Source: Dichetophora obliterata (Eukaryota > Arthropoda > Insecta > Diptera > Sciomyzidae). From it: a stretch of 64,000 nt of DNA. Each line of letters starts with the position of its first letter. The first letter of the stretch is position 1. The notes below the pieces were generated by a model. It made no database searches, was not told the origin of the DNA, and was given only the letters and a program-made list of their open reading frames with translations. The DNA lies in the NCBI GenBank assembly GCA_963920525.1, contig OY986439.1:46164982-46228981 (forward strand). Direction: 5' to 3'. Shown piece after piece: positions 46,059-55,765 of this stretch. The translations under genes were made by a program, and so were the position numbers.

Positions 46059-46812
46059 AGCCGGGTCATCTCATAGGGGAAAGAAATAAATATGAAAATA
46101 CACCCCCTGTATTGGTAGCTTACTTCGAGAGAGTTCCAACGCCACAAAAAATTTGTGCTAAGCTATCAAGCTTAGCAAAAATGTGTTGTTCGACGTTGTT
46201 TGTCTGTAACCGCGACGGTAGATTCACTCACAATATGTACAAAGCGCTCGGTGTTTTGCGAGTGGCACAGAAAATCTGTAAAATGTAACTCTTATAATGT
46301 AATATAATTTTTTTATTTTAGTTGCAAGTGAGTGATAAACAAAATTGAGAATGAAGTGCATTGTGTTAAAATAAATCATAAAAAAAAAATGTTATACTAC
46401 AGAAATTGTGCTTCGAAACTTGAATCCTCAGTAACTCTTTTCTGTCGAATAAAATTAAATAATTCCTTCACATAAGTTTATTAGTTTTTCGATAGCTTTA
46501 ATTTGATACAAAAATTATTACAAGGTTTTGGGGGTCCTAGTGCAAAAAAAAATTAAAAGTAAAATATTTACACGAAGGAGTCATCTGAGTTCGATGACAC
46601 CTGAGGGTACCAGATGGTATTTCTTAAGACCTATCCAGCTGTATACTGCACTAAATGGTCAGAGCGCGTATAACAAAGTTATAACTTAAAGATCATTTTG
46701 GCTGTTTTTTGGGACACACTAGAATAAAATTTTTTGTGGCGTTGAAACTTTCTCGAATTAAGCTACCAGTACAGAGGGTGTATTTTCATATTTATTTTTT
46801 GTGACCCGGCCT
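46059..46812. mobile_element. TIR element, ~90-bp inverted ends (AGSCGGGTCA)
   Basis: AGCCGGGTCATCTCATAGGG at 46059 is matched inverted by AGGCCGGGTCACAAAAAATA ending at 46812. The arms share AAATAAATATGAAAATACAC, TGGTAGCTTA and AACGCCACAAAAAATTT. The 750 bp is non-coding. Confidence 0.75.
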
Positions 46813-48067
46813 AATATGCACATAAGAAATTTTTTACAGTAATAACATAAACGCGAAAACGAAGCTTTAAGTCGTACCTATGTAGCGTGAGTTACAATGG
46901 AAATGCCCATACACAAATTTGAGGGTAGACTCAAAAAACCAAGTACGCAGTTAACTTACGTTCTACCAGGTCTGCAATTTCCACTATGTCAAATGCCTAG
47001 TTTTTTTATTTTTGTCTCATTTTGTTACACAGTGTTATTATTATAGTTGTAATTAAGTTGTGTCTGCATTTTCAAGGGATATGGTTCAAAAGGTTCCATT
47101 CATTCACAGACGACAGTCAACTTTTTAATTATGTAATTCAAATTAGTACCTACTCATTTTTGTGTTGGATAAACTTCCAACTAAATCTTTTATACTAACA
47201 AATAAAATAGATTAAATTGAAGTATTTCTGATCTTTTGTTTATTTAAAACATTGATTTATGTGTCTAAAAATTACAAGTAACAACAATTGCATCATCTTG
47301 CCTTGAAAACTGTTGTGCCAACAATGTAACAACACTATAATTGAACGCTCTACTCATATTTCTTACCTACAGCAACTATTAATATTAAAATAAAGTAATT
47401 AAAATGATTTATGAGACAAACGAACTGTTAAAAAACTCCGAAGCCAGCATGTGAGGGAGGTAAAAACAAACAACCACGCAGTATGACTGGAACTTGTGGA
47501 TGATTTTTGAGTACTTTGGGGCGTTGCTAAAGGCATAACAATTCACAAAGTCTAATAAATATGACATTTTATATGAAAAATGAATTTTTCTTAACGTCTA
47601 ATTCTTTTTGTTGAGACGTCTTTTCAATGTTGCCAAACTTATTATCAAAATACTTTGAATCATATTTGAATATTAAAAATTTTAGTTACACCAAAAAACA
47701 GCTTGTTTTTACTAACAATTGTTGGATTTTCAAAAATAGATAATCATTCTTTGGCTTAAAAAATGTGTGCTCTTTTTGCAAGTACTGTGGTGCATACTTC
47801 TTCACAGCTACTTTCAACAAAGTTGAAACAAACATTGAGTGATGAAAATTCACATGTGGTTTATGCAGAAGTTTGCACTTATGCAAAACAAACGGGGCAA
47901 CAATAACATCAGATTGATTTGAGATCTTCAGTTTTTGGGATAAAAGTTTAACTTTTTCGAGGGTAACTGCCACACACACAGACATTTTTATCCATACGTA
48001 CGAATTGAGGGGTATATTAACTTTGTCACTCTCTAAAGCTCATAAGTAGGCGTATAAGAAAGTCAAT
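46813..48067. other. No gene recognised
   Basis: AT-rich spacer. A 99-residue minus-strand frame at 47686-47985 has no recognised domain. Confidence 0.45.
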
Positions 48068-48286
48068 CAGCCCTGCCATAAAAAATTTTTCACGCGGAAT
48101 TGAAAAAAGGGAGTTTTCATTTTAAAGATAAAGCTCAAGAACATTTTGGAAACTTTTAAAGCAAATTTTTTCAACGATTTATCAACAAATTTACATTAAA
48201 AATATCCGAATTGTTCTTGAGCCTTATCTAAAAATTAAAAACTCCCTTTTCTGCTTCCGCGTGAAAAATTATTCATGATAGGGCTG
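48068..48286. mobile_element. CAGCCC-family MITE, copy 2
   Basis: CAGCCCTGCCATAAAAAATT and its near-complement at 48253-48286 (ATGATAGGGCTG) bound ~75-bp arms with TTTTTCACGCGGAATTG, AAAGGGAGTTTTCATTTT and CTCAAGAACA. It is homologous to 33437-33660. Non-coding. Confidence 0.82.
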
Positions 48287-48849
48287 TATATATTTTTGAT
48301 CAGTATCATGTACTAGGCACATTCACGACTACACGACACTACGACTCGACATGAAAAAAGAGTCAACAATATGGGAAAACCATACAATTGTTTCAGTTTT
48401 GCATACATGAACCCTTATATTTGTGCTGTTGTCGCCCGTCAAATTAGAAATAATTCTATACCAGCGACAGCAGCATTGCCATGTAGCTGCGACATTTTCA
48501 CCAAATTCACCTCCATAAGAAAAGCATGTAAAATAATCTTTTGTCGCGTCGTTAAGTCGTTGCGGTCTTGAATGTGTTCAGGGCATCACTAACTGAGTGA
48601 AATTAAGACAATGAAATTTGATTTATGACCTTCCATTAAAAAATAAAAGTCATGTCCGAGGATGAGCCAAATCTGATAAGCCTGCATCTCATACTTGCCG
48701 TCGTAAAAACATTTTTAAGGTTTACAAAAATTAATGCAATGAAAACATAAGCTTGCATAAATTTTGATCATGATTTTTTCACAAAATATAATATAATAAA
48801 TCTAATTTCTGCATATAAAAATCGATTAATAATTTTAACTTTGACCATT

Positions 48850-49520
48850 AAATTTGAAAAAATCGAAATTAAAAATTAAAACCACACCTACCTCCCTTAC
48901 AAAGAGTCGTCATTAAAACGGTAAAACTTTTCAAATTCCACATAAATTATACTAATTACTTTAAATTCTGCACATAACAATTTATTTATAAGATGATCAT
49001 GAACTTTGAAAAAATCGAATGAAAACCACGCCAACCTCCCATACAAAGTTTCGTCATTAAAACCTTAAGTCTCTTAGAATTCTACAGTAATTTATTAAAT
49101 AGCTTTTAAATCTTCTCATTAGCTTTGATGTTTAATATAAAATCGAAAAATTATATTTATTTAAATCATATGATTACTAACGCTACCTCCCATACAAAGG
49201 GTTGTCATTAAAACAGATAATCTCTTAACATTTCAAAATAATGTATTAAATGACTTTAAATTCTCCGGATATGCTTTAGTTTTTAATATAATCTCAGATT
49301 ATGAAATTTGTCTAAATTGAATCTAAGCTACACCACCTTCCTCCTATACAAAGCGACATGATCAAAATAACAAATCCATCAGAAATTACACAAAAATTAT
49401 TGAATTGCCTTAATATTTTAGCGTGCATGCAGATGCGTTATTTGAAACGTTCTCTGACTTTAAAAATTAGAATAATTGTATGAAAACAACACCTATCTTT
49501 TTCAAGCAGTGACGTCATCA
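48850..49520. repeat. Five-unit degenerate tandem repeat, period about 150 bp
   Basis: The phrase ACCTCCCATACAAAG followed by GTCATTAAAAC recurs near 48891, 49035, 49186, 49337 and (weak) 49492, so the spacing is 144-155 bp. Each unit also has AATTTATTAAATGACTTTAAAT-like and TTTAATATAA...ATCGAAAA-like parts. The units are diverged, so the array is old. No coding signal. Confidence 0.75.
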
Positions 49521-49982
49521 AAAAAAACCATCACAACTTCGAATATACTAAAACACGGCTGTGGGGTATTTTATCTTCCGAGATAATTTCTTACAATTTT
49601 TAAAAAATTTTGAAATTATGGTGATTCTCATGTTTCAAGATCCACTTAATAAAATAAATTTGTGAAAGGATTTGTAGTCAGCATCTACCATTATATTTTA
49701 GTATTCCAACTCTTAAGTACACAGAAAAAACAAATTTAATGAACAGCATACGTTAAAATTAATTCATTGATTTTAATGAAAAAATCATTGAATTTTAATG
49801 AGTTGCTCATAGTTTTTAACGTACTGTTCATTGAAATCAATGAAGATATATTCATTAAAAATGTCTAAATAAATATCAATGATTTTTTTTCATTATTTTA
49901 ATGGACTTTTAATTGATATCAATGAATAGTACATTGATTTCAGTAGTAAATCAAATTTTAACGAACCTTACATTGATTTTTA

Positions 49983-50305
49983 ATGAACAGTTCATTGAAT
50001 TCAATGTTTAGGTCATTAAATGCAATGTATAGTTCATTAAATTCAATGAACAGGTCATTGAATTCAATGTATAGTTCATTGAATTTAATGCATAGTTCAT
50101 TGAATTTAATGTGTAGTTCATTGAATTTAATGTATAGTTCATTGAATTTAATGTATAGTTCATTGAATTCAATGTATTGTTCATTGATTTCAATGTATAG
50201 TTCATTAAATTAAATTTATAGTTCATTAAATTCAATGTATAATTCATTAAATTCAATGTATAGTTCATTGAATTCAGTGTATAGTCCATTAAATTCAATG
50301 TATAC
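49983..50305. repeat. Left-arm array of ~21-bp repeats
   Basis: About fifteen copies of ATGTATAGTTCATTGAATTCA-like units (GAATTC or AAATTC at the centre) run head to tail. Both strands translate into long open frames because the unit is a multiple of three and stop-free (SLNSMYS-type and MNYTLNS-type periodic peptides). These are not genes. Confidence 0.9.
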
Positions 50306-50539
50306 TAATTTATTCCCTTCCCAATTTTGTTTGAAGTGAAACGCGAAGTTGTGAAGACGTGTGGCAATTGTGTGTGTAAATTTTAGATAAAAGGTGATAA
50401 CAAGTTAAATTCAAAGTGAAGAAAATGTTGCGCTTTGAATGTAAAAGAAAATTTAAATCTGTTGAATTACTATTAGTATTAGTAAACATTAGGAAATATA
50501 CCTGGCATTTTAAGTGACTGCTGCCATCATTTTCAAAAA

Positions 50540-51073
50540 ATGTTTACATTTTTAAAGGTTGAAAACCACATAAAAGATAAAACTGTGCGGGCAAAGTTGG
50601 CAGAAATTGAAGATTTCACTAATTACAATGGCAAGCTTAATTTTTCTCGAGACTAAATAAATAAATAGTTATTTTTTTCAATTAATATCTTTCCAGACAG
50701 TACTGCTATGAAACTTCTTTGGAGCCTTCATGGGCATTTGGTGCCCACTCAAAAAGTATGCAGTAAGGACAACTTTGGAAGAAAAACTTTACTAAAGCAT
50801 ACAATTACCAGTTCCCAAGAGGCATTCGTTTTTGTTGAAAGCAGCATCCAGGAAGTCGAGGAGCATATTGAGTTTTGAAAAACTAAAGGCGAAAATATTC
50901 AACCATTAATCCTTGCTGTTGGAGAGAAGAACTTCTCCTCATTCCAACAATTTTATGTGTTCATGGATGGTGTAAAATTTCAATTATTTCAATTAAAATA
51001 TCCTGCGGCATGCACTCTCGTGTGGGAGTTTATTGCCATCTTCGAAATCTTCGAAAATTTGTATATTAATTGA
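50540..51073 (+). pseudogene. ORF of the foldback-like element, function unknown
   Basis: A first open piece at 50540-50656 encodes MFTFLKVENHIKDKTVRAKL and AEIEDFTNYNGK. A pyrimidine-rich TTTCCAG ends at 50694. A second piece (50708-51073) begins MKLLWSLHGHLVPTQKVCSK, includes FGRKTLLKHTITSSQEAFVF, and is interrupted once by TGA at 50876. The same frame then continues KTKGENIQPLILAVGEKN, FSSFQQFYVFMDGVKF and LWEF-like residues to the stop at 51071. Frame conservation across one stop suggests a formerly real gene with an intron at about 50657-50694, although the donor is not obvious. I know no family for it. Its place between the arms suggests that it belongs to the element. Confidence 0.5.
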
Positions 51074-51149
51074 CTCTTTAAAATAAAAAAATATTGTTGA
51101 AATTGTAATTATTTCCTTATTTTAAAAATGTTTAGAGAGGGATTAACAA

Positions 51150-51660
51150 ATAATTTGTTGAATTTAATGTATAGATCATTCATTCCAATAAACTAAATAG
51201 ATTAAATTTAATGAAATATACATGGAGTTCAATGAACTGAATACATCAAATTTAATGAACTGTACATTGAATCCAATAAACAAAATACATTAAATTCAAT
51301 GAACTTAATACATTAAATTCAATGAAATAAACATTAAATTCAATGAACTATACATTAAATTCAATAAACTATACATTGAATTCAATGAAGTATAATACAT
51401 TGAATTCAATGTAAGGTTCATTGAACTATACATTAAATTCAATGAACTATACATAGAATTCAATGATTCTTACATTGAATTCAATGAACCTTACATTGAA
51501 TTCAATGAACTTTACATTGATATTCAAGAAACCATTCACTGAAAATTACTAAGTTTAATGAACTATTCGTTAAAGTATGAAGAAAATTCATTGAAATCAA
51601 TGACCACAGTTCATTGGACCAAAATCAATGAATAATTCATTGAAATTAATGCACCTTTTC
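51150..51660. repeat. Right-arm array of ~21-bp repeats
   Basis: Units of the type ATTCAATGAACTATACATTGA are the complement of those in the left arm. More variable spacing and unit sequence than the left arm. They are followed by TTCAATGAACC variants out to about 51610. Confidence 0.85.
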
Positions 51661-51690
51661 ATTAATATAATGTACCTTTTTGGTTCAGTG

Positions 51691-53205
51691 TATGTACTTA
51701 AAATATTATTGCACGTCGTAATCTGCAGACTTAGACATTTTATTTAAGACTCTATCAAAAAGATCACTTATTTTTTATTTTGATTTAAAAAAATCATCTC
51801 TAATGCAATGTTGGTACAACTTGGGCATATACAATTCTCAAATAAAAATATATAGATTTCTATAACAAAAATTATTTTTGCAATTGAAGGAATTTTTTTG
51901 GGGTAGAAAAATTAAGTCTTAAAAATGTTTTGTGACTTTATTTGAATAACTTTGAATAAATTAATAGTTAATAATAGCCAAACATTACTTATATTAAAAA
52001 CAAAAACAAGAAAAATTTGTGAAATCTTATACATAATATGCTACTAATGACTGACTCCTGTCAGTTTTATACCCTGTCTTGTAGGCACTTTCCTATAATA
52101 AAACTAATTAAAAAAATAAACTAATGACCAGCAATAAAAGCTAACCGTCAGTCATTATTTAATGCCAGTATAAAATAGAAAAAAAACCGTGATTTATGCC
52201 TAACAAAACCTAAAGCATACCGTTGCAAAAGAAACAAGATTTAGGCTTGACATTGCCACTAATTTCGCAAATAGAAACTTTGAAAAGCCGCTTTATTGCA
52301 AGCGAGTGCCTACAAAGCACATTCAAGCGGCTTTACAGGGCTGCCAACTGTGAGCTACCTGATGTTTACACTAGCTCGCTCCACTAGCGCGCCAAACTGT
52401 ATGGCGTAAATTTCACTTGAGTGCAAGTTACCAACAACTTGATCTTAGATGTTGTAGCTTTAATGTCCACACGATGCTAGGCTGACTCCTTTGTCGTACT
52501 TTCAATTCTGATGGCGTAGGTATGATTATTGCACTTATTTCTGACCCAAGGCAGTGTGTATGAGTGTCGGTTGTGATTCTGGTTTTCTGAGCGATTTTAT
52601 CTAAACAGCTTTTCCTTAATAGCTTCATAGCTTTGTCGTGTAAATGTGCCCAAATTCTCATTTGATTTATTGATTACAGCTCATAGTGGTTTTTATTACT
52701 TGGTGGTATCTTTTGTAGAAGCTATGTACTTTGACTTTATATGCACTAAATTATTTTTCAAACATTTTCAAGCATTATTAGATTAGGTTAGGTTAGGTTA
52801 GTGTGGCTGTCTCAAATGAGACACACTTAGGCCAATGAGGCTCATTGTGATACCAAGGATTAATTTTTCTTATCTCTGTTTAAACCAATTTGAGCTGTTT
52901 ACTAAGCCTAGGATTCGGTAAATCGAAGATTCTGAGATTTCGTCAAGGTCATTGAAGAACCAGTTGCCTAAGTGGAGGAAGCGTTTTTGAGCCAGCGCTG
53001 GGCAATAAGATTGCTTAAAACTATTTTATAACTGCAGACACTAGCTTGACTGGCTTGACTAACGCTATCTAATCAAATCTTATTAAATAATTTTTTAATT
53101 TATAGTCAGAATACCATTTTGACACTTATATTTTTTTGCATTTTTTCATTACAAACGCCTTTCTGCTTATAAATTTTTATGAAATTTCTAAAATTCTATT
53201 TTCAG
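51691..53205. other. No gene recognised; TTAGG-type repeat
   Basis: ATTAGGTTAGGTTAGGTTAG at 52781-52800 precedes a non-coding block with TGGCTGTCTCAAATGAGACA and CACTTAGGCCAATGAGGCTC (to about 53030), which resembles the 3' part of a fly repeat family. A 77-residue minus-strand frame at 52428-52661 has no recognised domain. The sequence ends in the polypyrimidine tract and acceptor of the next exon. Confidence 0.5.
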
Positions 53206-54128
53206 CAGATCATCCTCGCATTGCTGTCTCCGACACTTTTATGTCACCAGCTGACTTTTATACAGTCACAGCGCAAAGGTCCCAGGAACAGGAATACCAA
53301 ACTGTATCGCCTTTTAACGCATATCATCACACATCGGTGGCTCAAGCACAAACAGATTTCTATCGTCCCAATACCCAGAACTACTATGGGTCTCTCTTTC
53401 CTGAAACGTTTTCATTCGACCAACTGAGACCCTCATTGGGCGCGAATTTCCCATATATTCAGGGAATACCAAGCTATGCTGCACCACTGCCAAAAGTCAA
53501 CAGCAAACCACTACCTCAGTCACCGCTAGAAAATCATCATACCTCATTGGATCCAAATTTTCCATATAGTCCGGAAATACTGAGTTATCCTAGGCCACTG
53601 CCAAAAGTCAACAGCTACCCGCCACCAGAAAAGCTTAATACTGAATTGTTAGGTTCCGGTAACTTTGGTGTCATACGTGGCGGTACTTTTTATCCCGACG
53701 ATGAGCTTCCTCTTCACTCCGAGGATGGCAGTGATACAAGCGACTACTTCGGTGATGCGAGCAGTAGTCATAATGAGTCTAATGTGGCAAAAATAGATTT
53801 CATAGATAAATATACCTACCCGGAAGAGCAGTTTGAACACTTTCGCGACTTTGCCGAACTCAGCAGCCCAATCGATGGCGCATTCTCACATTTTTCATCT
53901 ATTCATAGCATAAGTAAGGCGAGCATACTGAAAGAAAATTCTTATCCGAAGAACATCTTTGAACAGTTGGAAGAAATAGATCGTGAAAAGAGTTTGGAGA
54001 AGAGAAAAAAATCACAGGCAAAAAGTAAATCAAAATCAAAATTGGCCAGAACAAAATTGCAAAAAAAATTGAAAACAAAATTACTTTCGAAGGATGCAGA
54101 TTCCGATCCATTGGTGGCTTTAAGCTAA
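53206..54128 (+). CDS. Candidate last exon of a secreted or extracellular protein
   Basis: The coding frame is open from the acceptor TCTATTTTCAG (AG at 53204-53205; a second in-phase AG at 53207-53208 is possible) to TAA at 54126. It gives about 306 residues, by far the largest host-like frame here. There is no credible ATG near the exon start, and a phase-1 acceptor fits the exon at 21817-21931. Features, numbered from 53208: a Tyr/Gln/Ser-rich N-terminus (YTVTAQRSQEQEYQ); two ~35-residue repeats (SLGANFPYIQGIPSYAAPLP-KVNS and SLDPNFPYSPEILSYPRPLP-KVNS, about 85-150); LGSGNFGVIRGGTFYPDDE (about 160); an acidic serine stretch (EDGSDTSDYFGDASS); and a Lys-rich tail (EKRKKSQAKSKSKSKLARTK) at about 265-295. 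No enzyme motif was seen. It could be a cuticle, eggshell or other structural protein, but I do not recognise it. Confidence 0.72.
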
Positions 54129-54539
54129 ACAAAAGAAATGAGCTTATGTGATACAAAAGGTGTTAGCTTTAAAATTTTTATTCTTGTCGTTTTTTCAGAA
54201 TTGCAGGTGCTGTCAAATATTTAAAAGGCAAATCCTTTTAATTTTTAAATCACAAACAATTCATTTATGGCTTTTAAACCGAAATTTGCAAGAAATTTAT
54301 GACAAAATTATACTTTTTTACTTACTTAATAAGGCTATGTAATATTTTTCTAAGCTAAGATATATCTTATAAAAGTAATATATGTTTTTGTTGCATGTGA
54401 TCAATTTTTTCTTTAAACGCATTTAAGAAATTTTACATTTTTATATATAAAAAGTAACAATATTTTACTAAATGTGTATATATACCTTTTATAAAATTAT
54501 AACGAATGGCATACTTAATGTGTACTTTATTTAAGTGTA
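54129..54539. other. Probable 3' UTR and spacer
   Basis: AT-rich sequence after the stop codon. No canonical AATAAA occurs in the first 400 bp; TTAATAAGG near 54326 and TATAAA variants (54370, 54446) are the closest. No gene. Confidence 0.4.
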
Positions 54540-54544
54540 CACCA

Positions 54545-54857
54545 AGATCATGCGATTTCACCGCACAAAACTATACGGAGACAAGCCAGCCACAATTGCA
54601 GCCCTGAAAGCCAACATTATAGCTGCCATTGGTGAGATACCGGCCAAAATGCTGGAAAAAGTATGCCAAAATTGAAGCTTACGGATGAAGCACCTCAAGC
54701 TACGGGCAACATTTACATGAAATAATCTTTTAAGATTAAATGGCAGGCATTGATGTATTGCTCTAAATAAATCTTTTAGTCACTATTGCAAATTTTTTGT
54801 TTTTTTTTCAATTTTCAAAAACCAAACACTTAACAATCACGCCCCTTTTAATAAACA
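54545..54857 (+). pseudogene. Tc1/mariner-superfamily transposase, C-terminal remnant
   Basis: The + frame reads FHRTKLYGDKPATIAALKAN, IIAAIGEIPAKMLEKVCQN and, after a frame break, LRMKHLKLRATFT. This is the usual C-terminus of arthropod transposases of this group, in which a DNIRxxIxxIPxxMLQRVxxN block ends the protein. A stop interrupts CQN-stop-S. A likely right end, AATAAACAC near 54850, matches the GTGTTTATT end of the element at 37450-37950, but no left end remains here. Confidence 0.72.
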
Positions 54858-55265
54858 CAAATATGTACAAATTTGGATATTAAAGTATACTCTTTTATTG
54901 TACTCTTTTTTTAGTCCAGCAGTTATGTATTTTTCATCTGGAAAGTATTCCGAAGTTAATGGAATTTTAACAGGTTATTTGGGGGTACACCAGGAAAACT
55001 ATCCTAAGCTTTCGACTTGGAGGACCCTGCGCTGACTTCAGGAGAGGGCGAAAATGTCAACATTTTCTGATTTTTTTTCATTTTTTCGCTTATATCTTTA
55101 AACTATGCACATTTTCTGTACCGAATTGCGTAACAAAGTTTGAGAACTTTAAAATTCCTAAAAGTTCGTTGGGGAACTAGATTTTTGGACGGAGATACAG
55201 TAGATTAAACTTAAAACAATTTTTTTAAATGTAAGAAATATCAAGGTGAAAGGACCTACGAAACT

Positions 55266-55765
55266 TGTTCAAGCATGAACTCGCCCCCTTTCCAATATCG
55301 CTGTTCACAGAAGAAGGAATGCATAAAGGCAGAAAATCCTTGCTCTATGATGCATTCCTTCAATGCAGATGAAAAAGTAAACTTCGGCACCACAAAATGC
55401 AACGTCATTGATGGTGGATTCCTGTTGCATAGAGTTGTTTGGACCAAGTGAAGTGAAGCCACATTTTAAGAAGCCTACTAAATCGACATGAATTACGTTC
55501 AAAGGCACATTGGGAGCAATGTCATTGTGGTTTTTGATGGTTCTGCTGTTGGGATAACCTACCAAAGCACCAAAGCTGCTGAATTTTATCGGCGTTCTTT
55601 GCTTCACTTCTCAACAACGTTTTTCTTTTCGAGAACAACTCGATCAGCACGATTTCGCAGGCAAAATTTCTTTCCAACGATACCGACAAGATGAACATCA
55701 TAAATATGCTGAAGAGTAAAATGGAAGGCAGTAGGATCCAAGTGAAGCAGGCCGTAGAAGACGCC
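55266..55765 (+). pseudogene. XPG/PIN-like transposon protein, N-terminal part
   Basis: FKHELAPFPISLFTEEGMHK with KGRKSLLYDAF (55273-55355) is followed by ECSFNADEK-like, VNFGTTKCNVIDGGFLLHRV-VW (55375-55447) and, after a broken spacer, YVQRHIGSNVIVVFDGSAVG (55492-55550). Further on come NIINMLKSKMEGSRIQVKQA and VEDA (55690-55765). The IDGGFLLH and VVFDG blocks correspond to the first strands of an XPG/FEN-like (PIN) fold, with D in FDG as a likely metal ligand. Several stops and frameshifts. The frame is cut exactly after the GCC codon of EDA at 55765. Confidence 0.7.

Larger units (their letters stand above)
49720..51690. mobile_element. Foldback-like element with arms of short repeats and an internal ORF
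   Basis: Outer ends CACAGAAAAAACAAATTTAA (49720) and, inverted, CACTGAACCAAAAAGGTACA (51690) share the CACWGAA start and are flanked by TTAAGTA on the left and TATGTACTTAA on the right. Both arms are built from ~21-bp AT-rich units around ATTGAATTCAATG, in opposite orientation in the two arms, so they can pair across an ~830-bp core. The core contains a broken ORF. The architecture is that of foldback/long-TIR elements. The superfamily is not identified. Confidence 0.75.

Noticed and set aside
49983..50298. Overlapping open frames of 76 and 96 residues on both strands (SLNSMYS and MNYTLNS repeats)
   Set aside because: They are translations of the ~21-bp repeat array, whose unit is a multiple of three and stop-free on both strands. 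No independent coding evidence.
52781..52800. Insect telomere (TTAGG)n tract
   Set aside because: Only about four units, embedded in ordinary sequence with a repeat-like 3' context. Flies lack TTAGG telomeres, and this motif is common in fly retroelement-related repeats.
53179..54156. Alternative frames (53179-53427 plus, 53649-53840 and 53899-54156 minus)
   Set aside because: They overlap the 330-residue frame and lack any domain or codon structure of their own.
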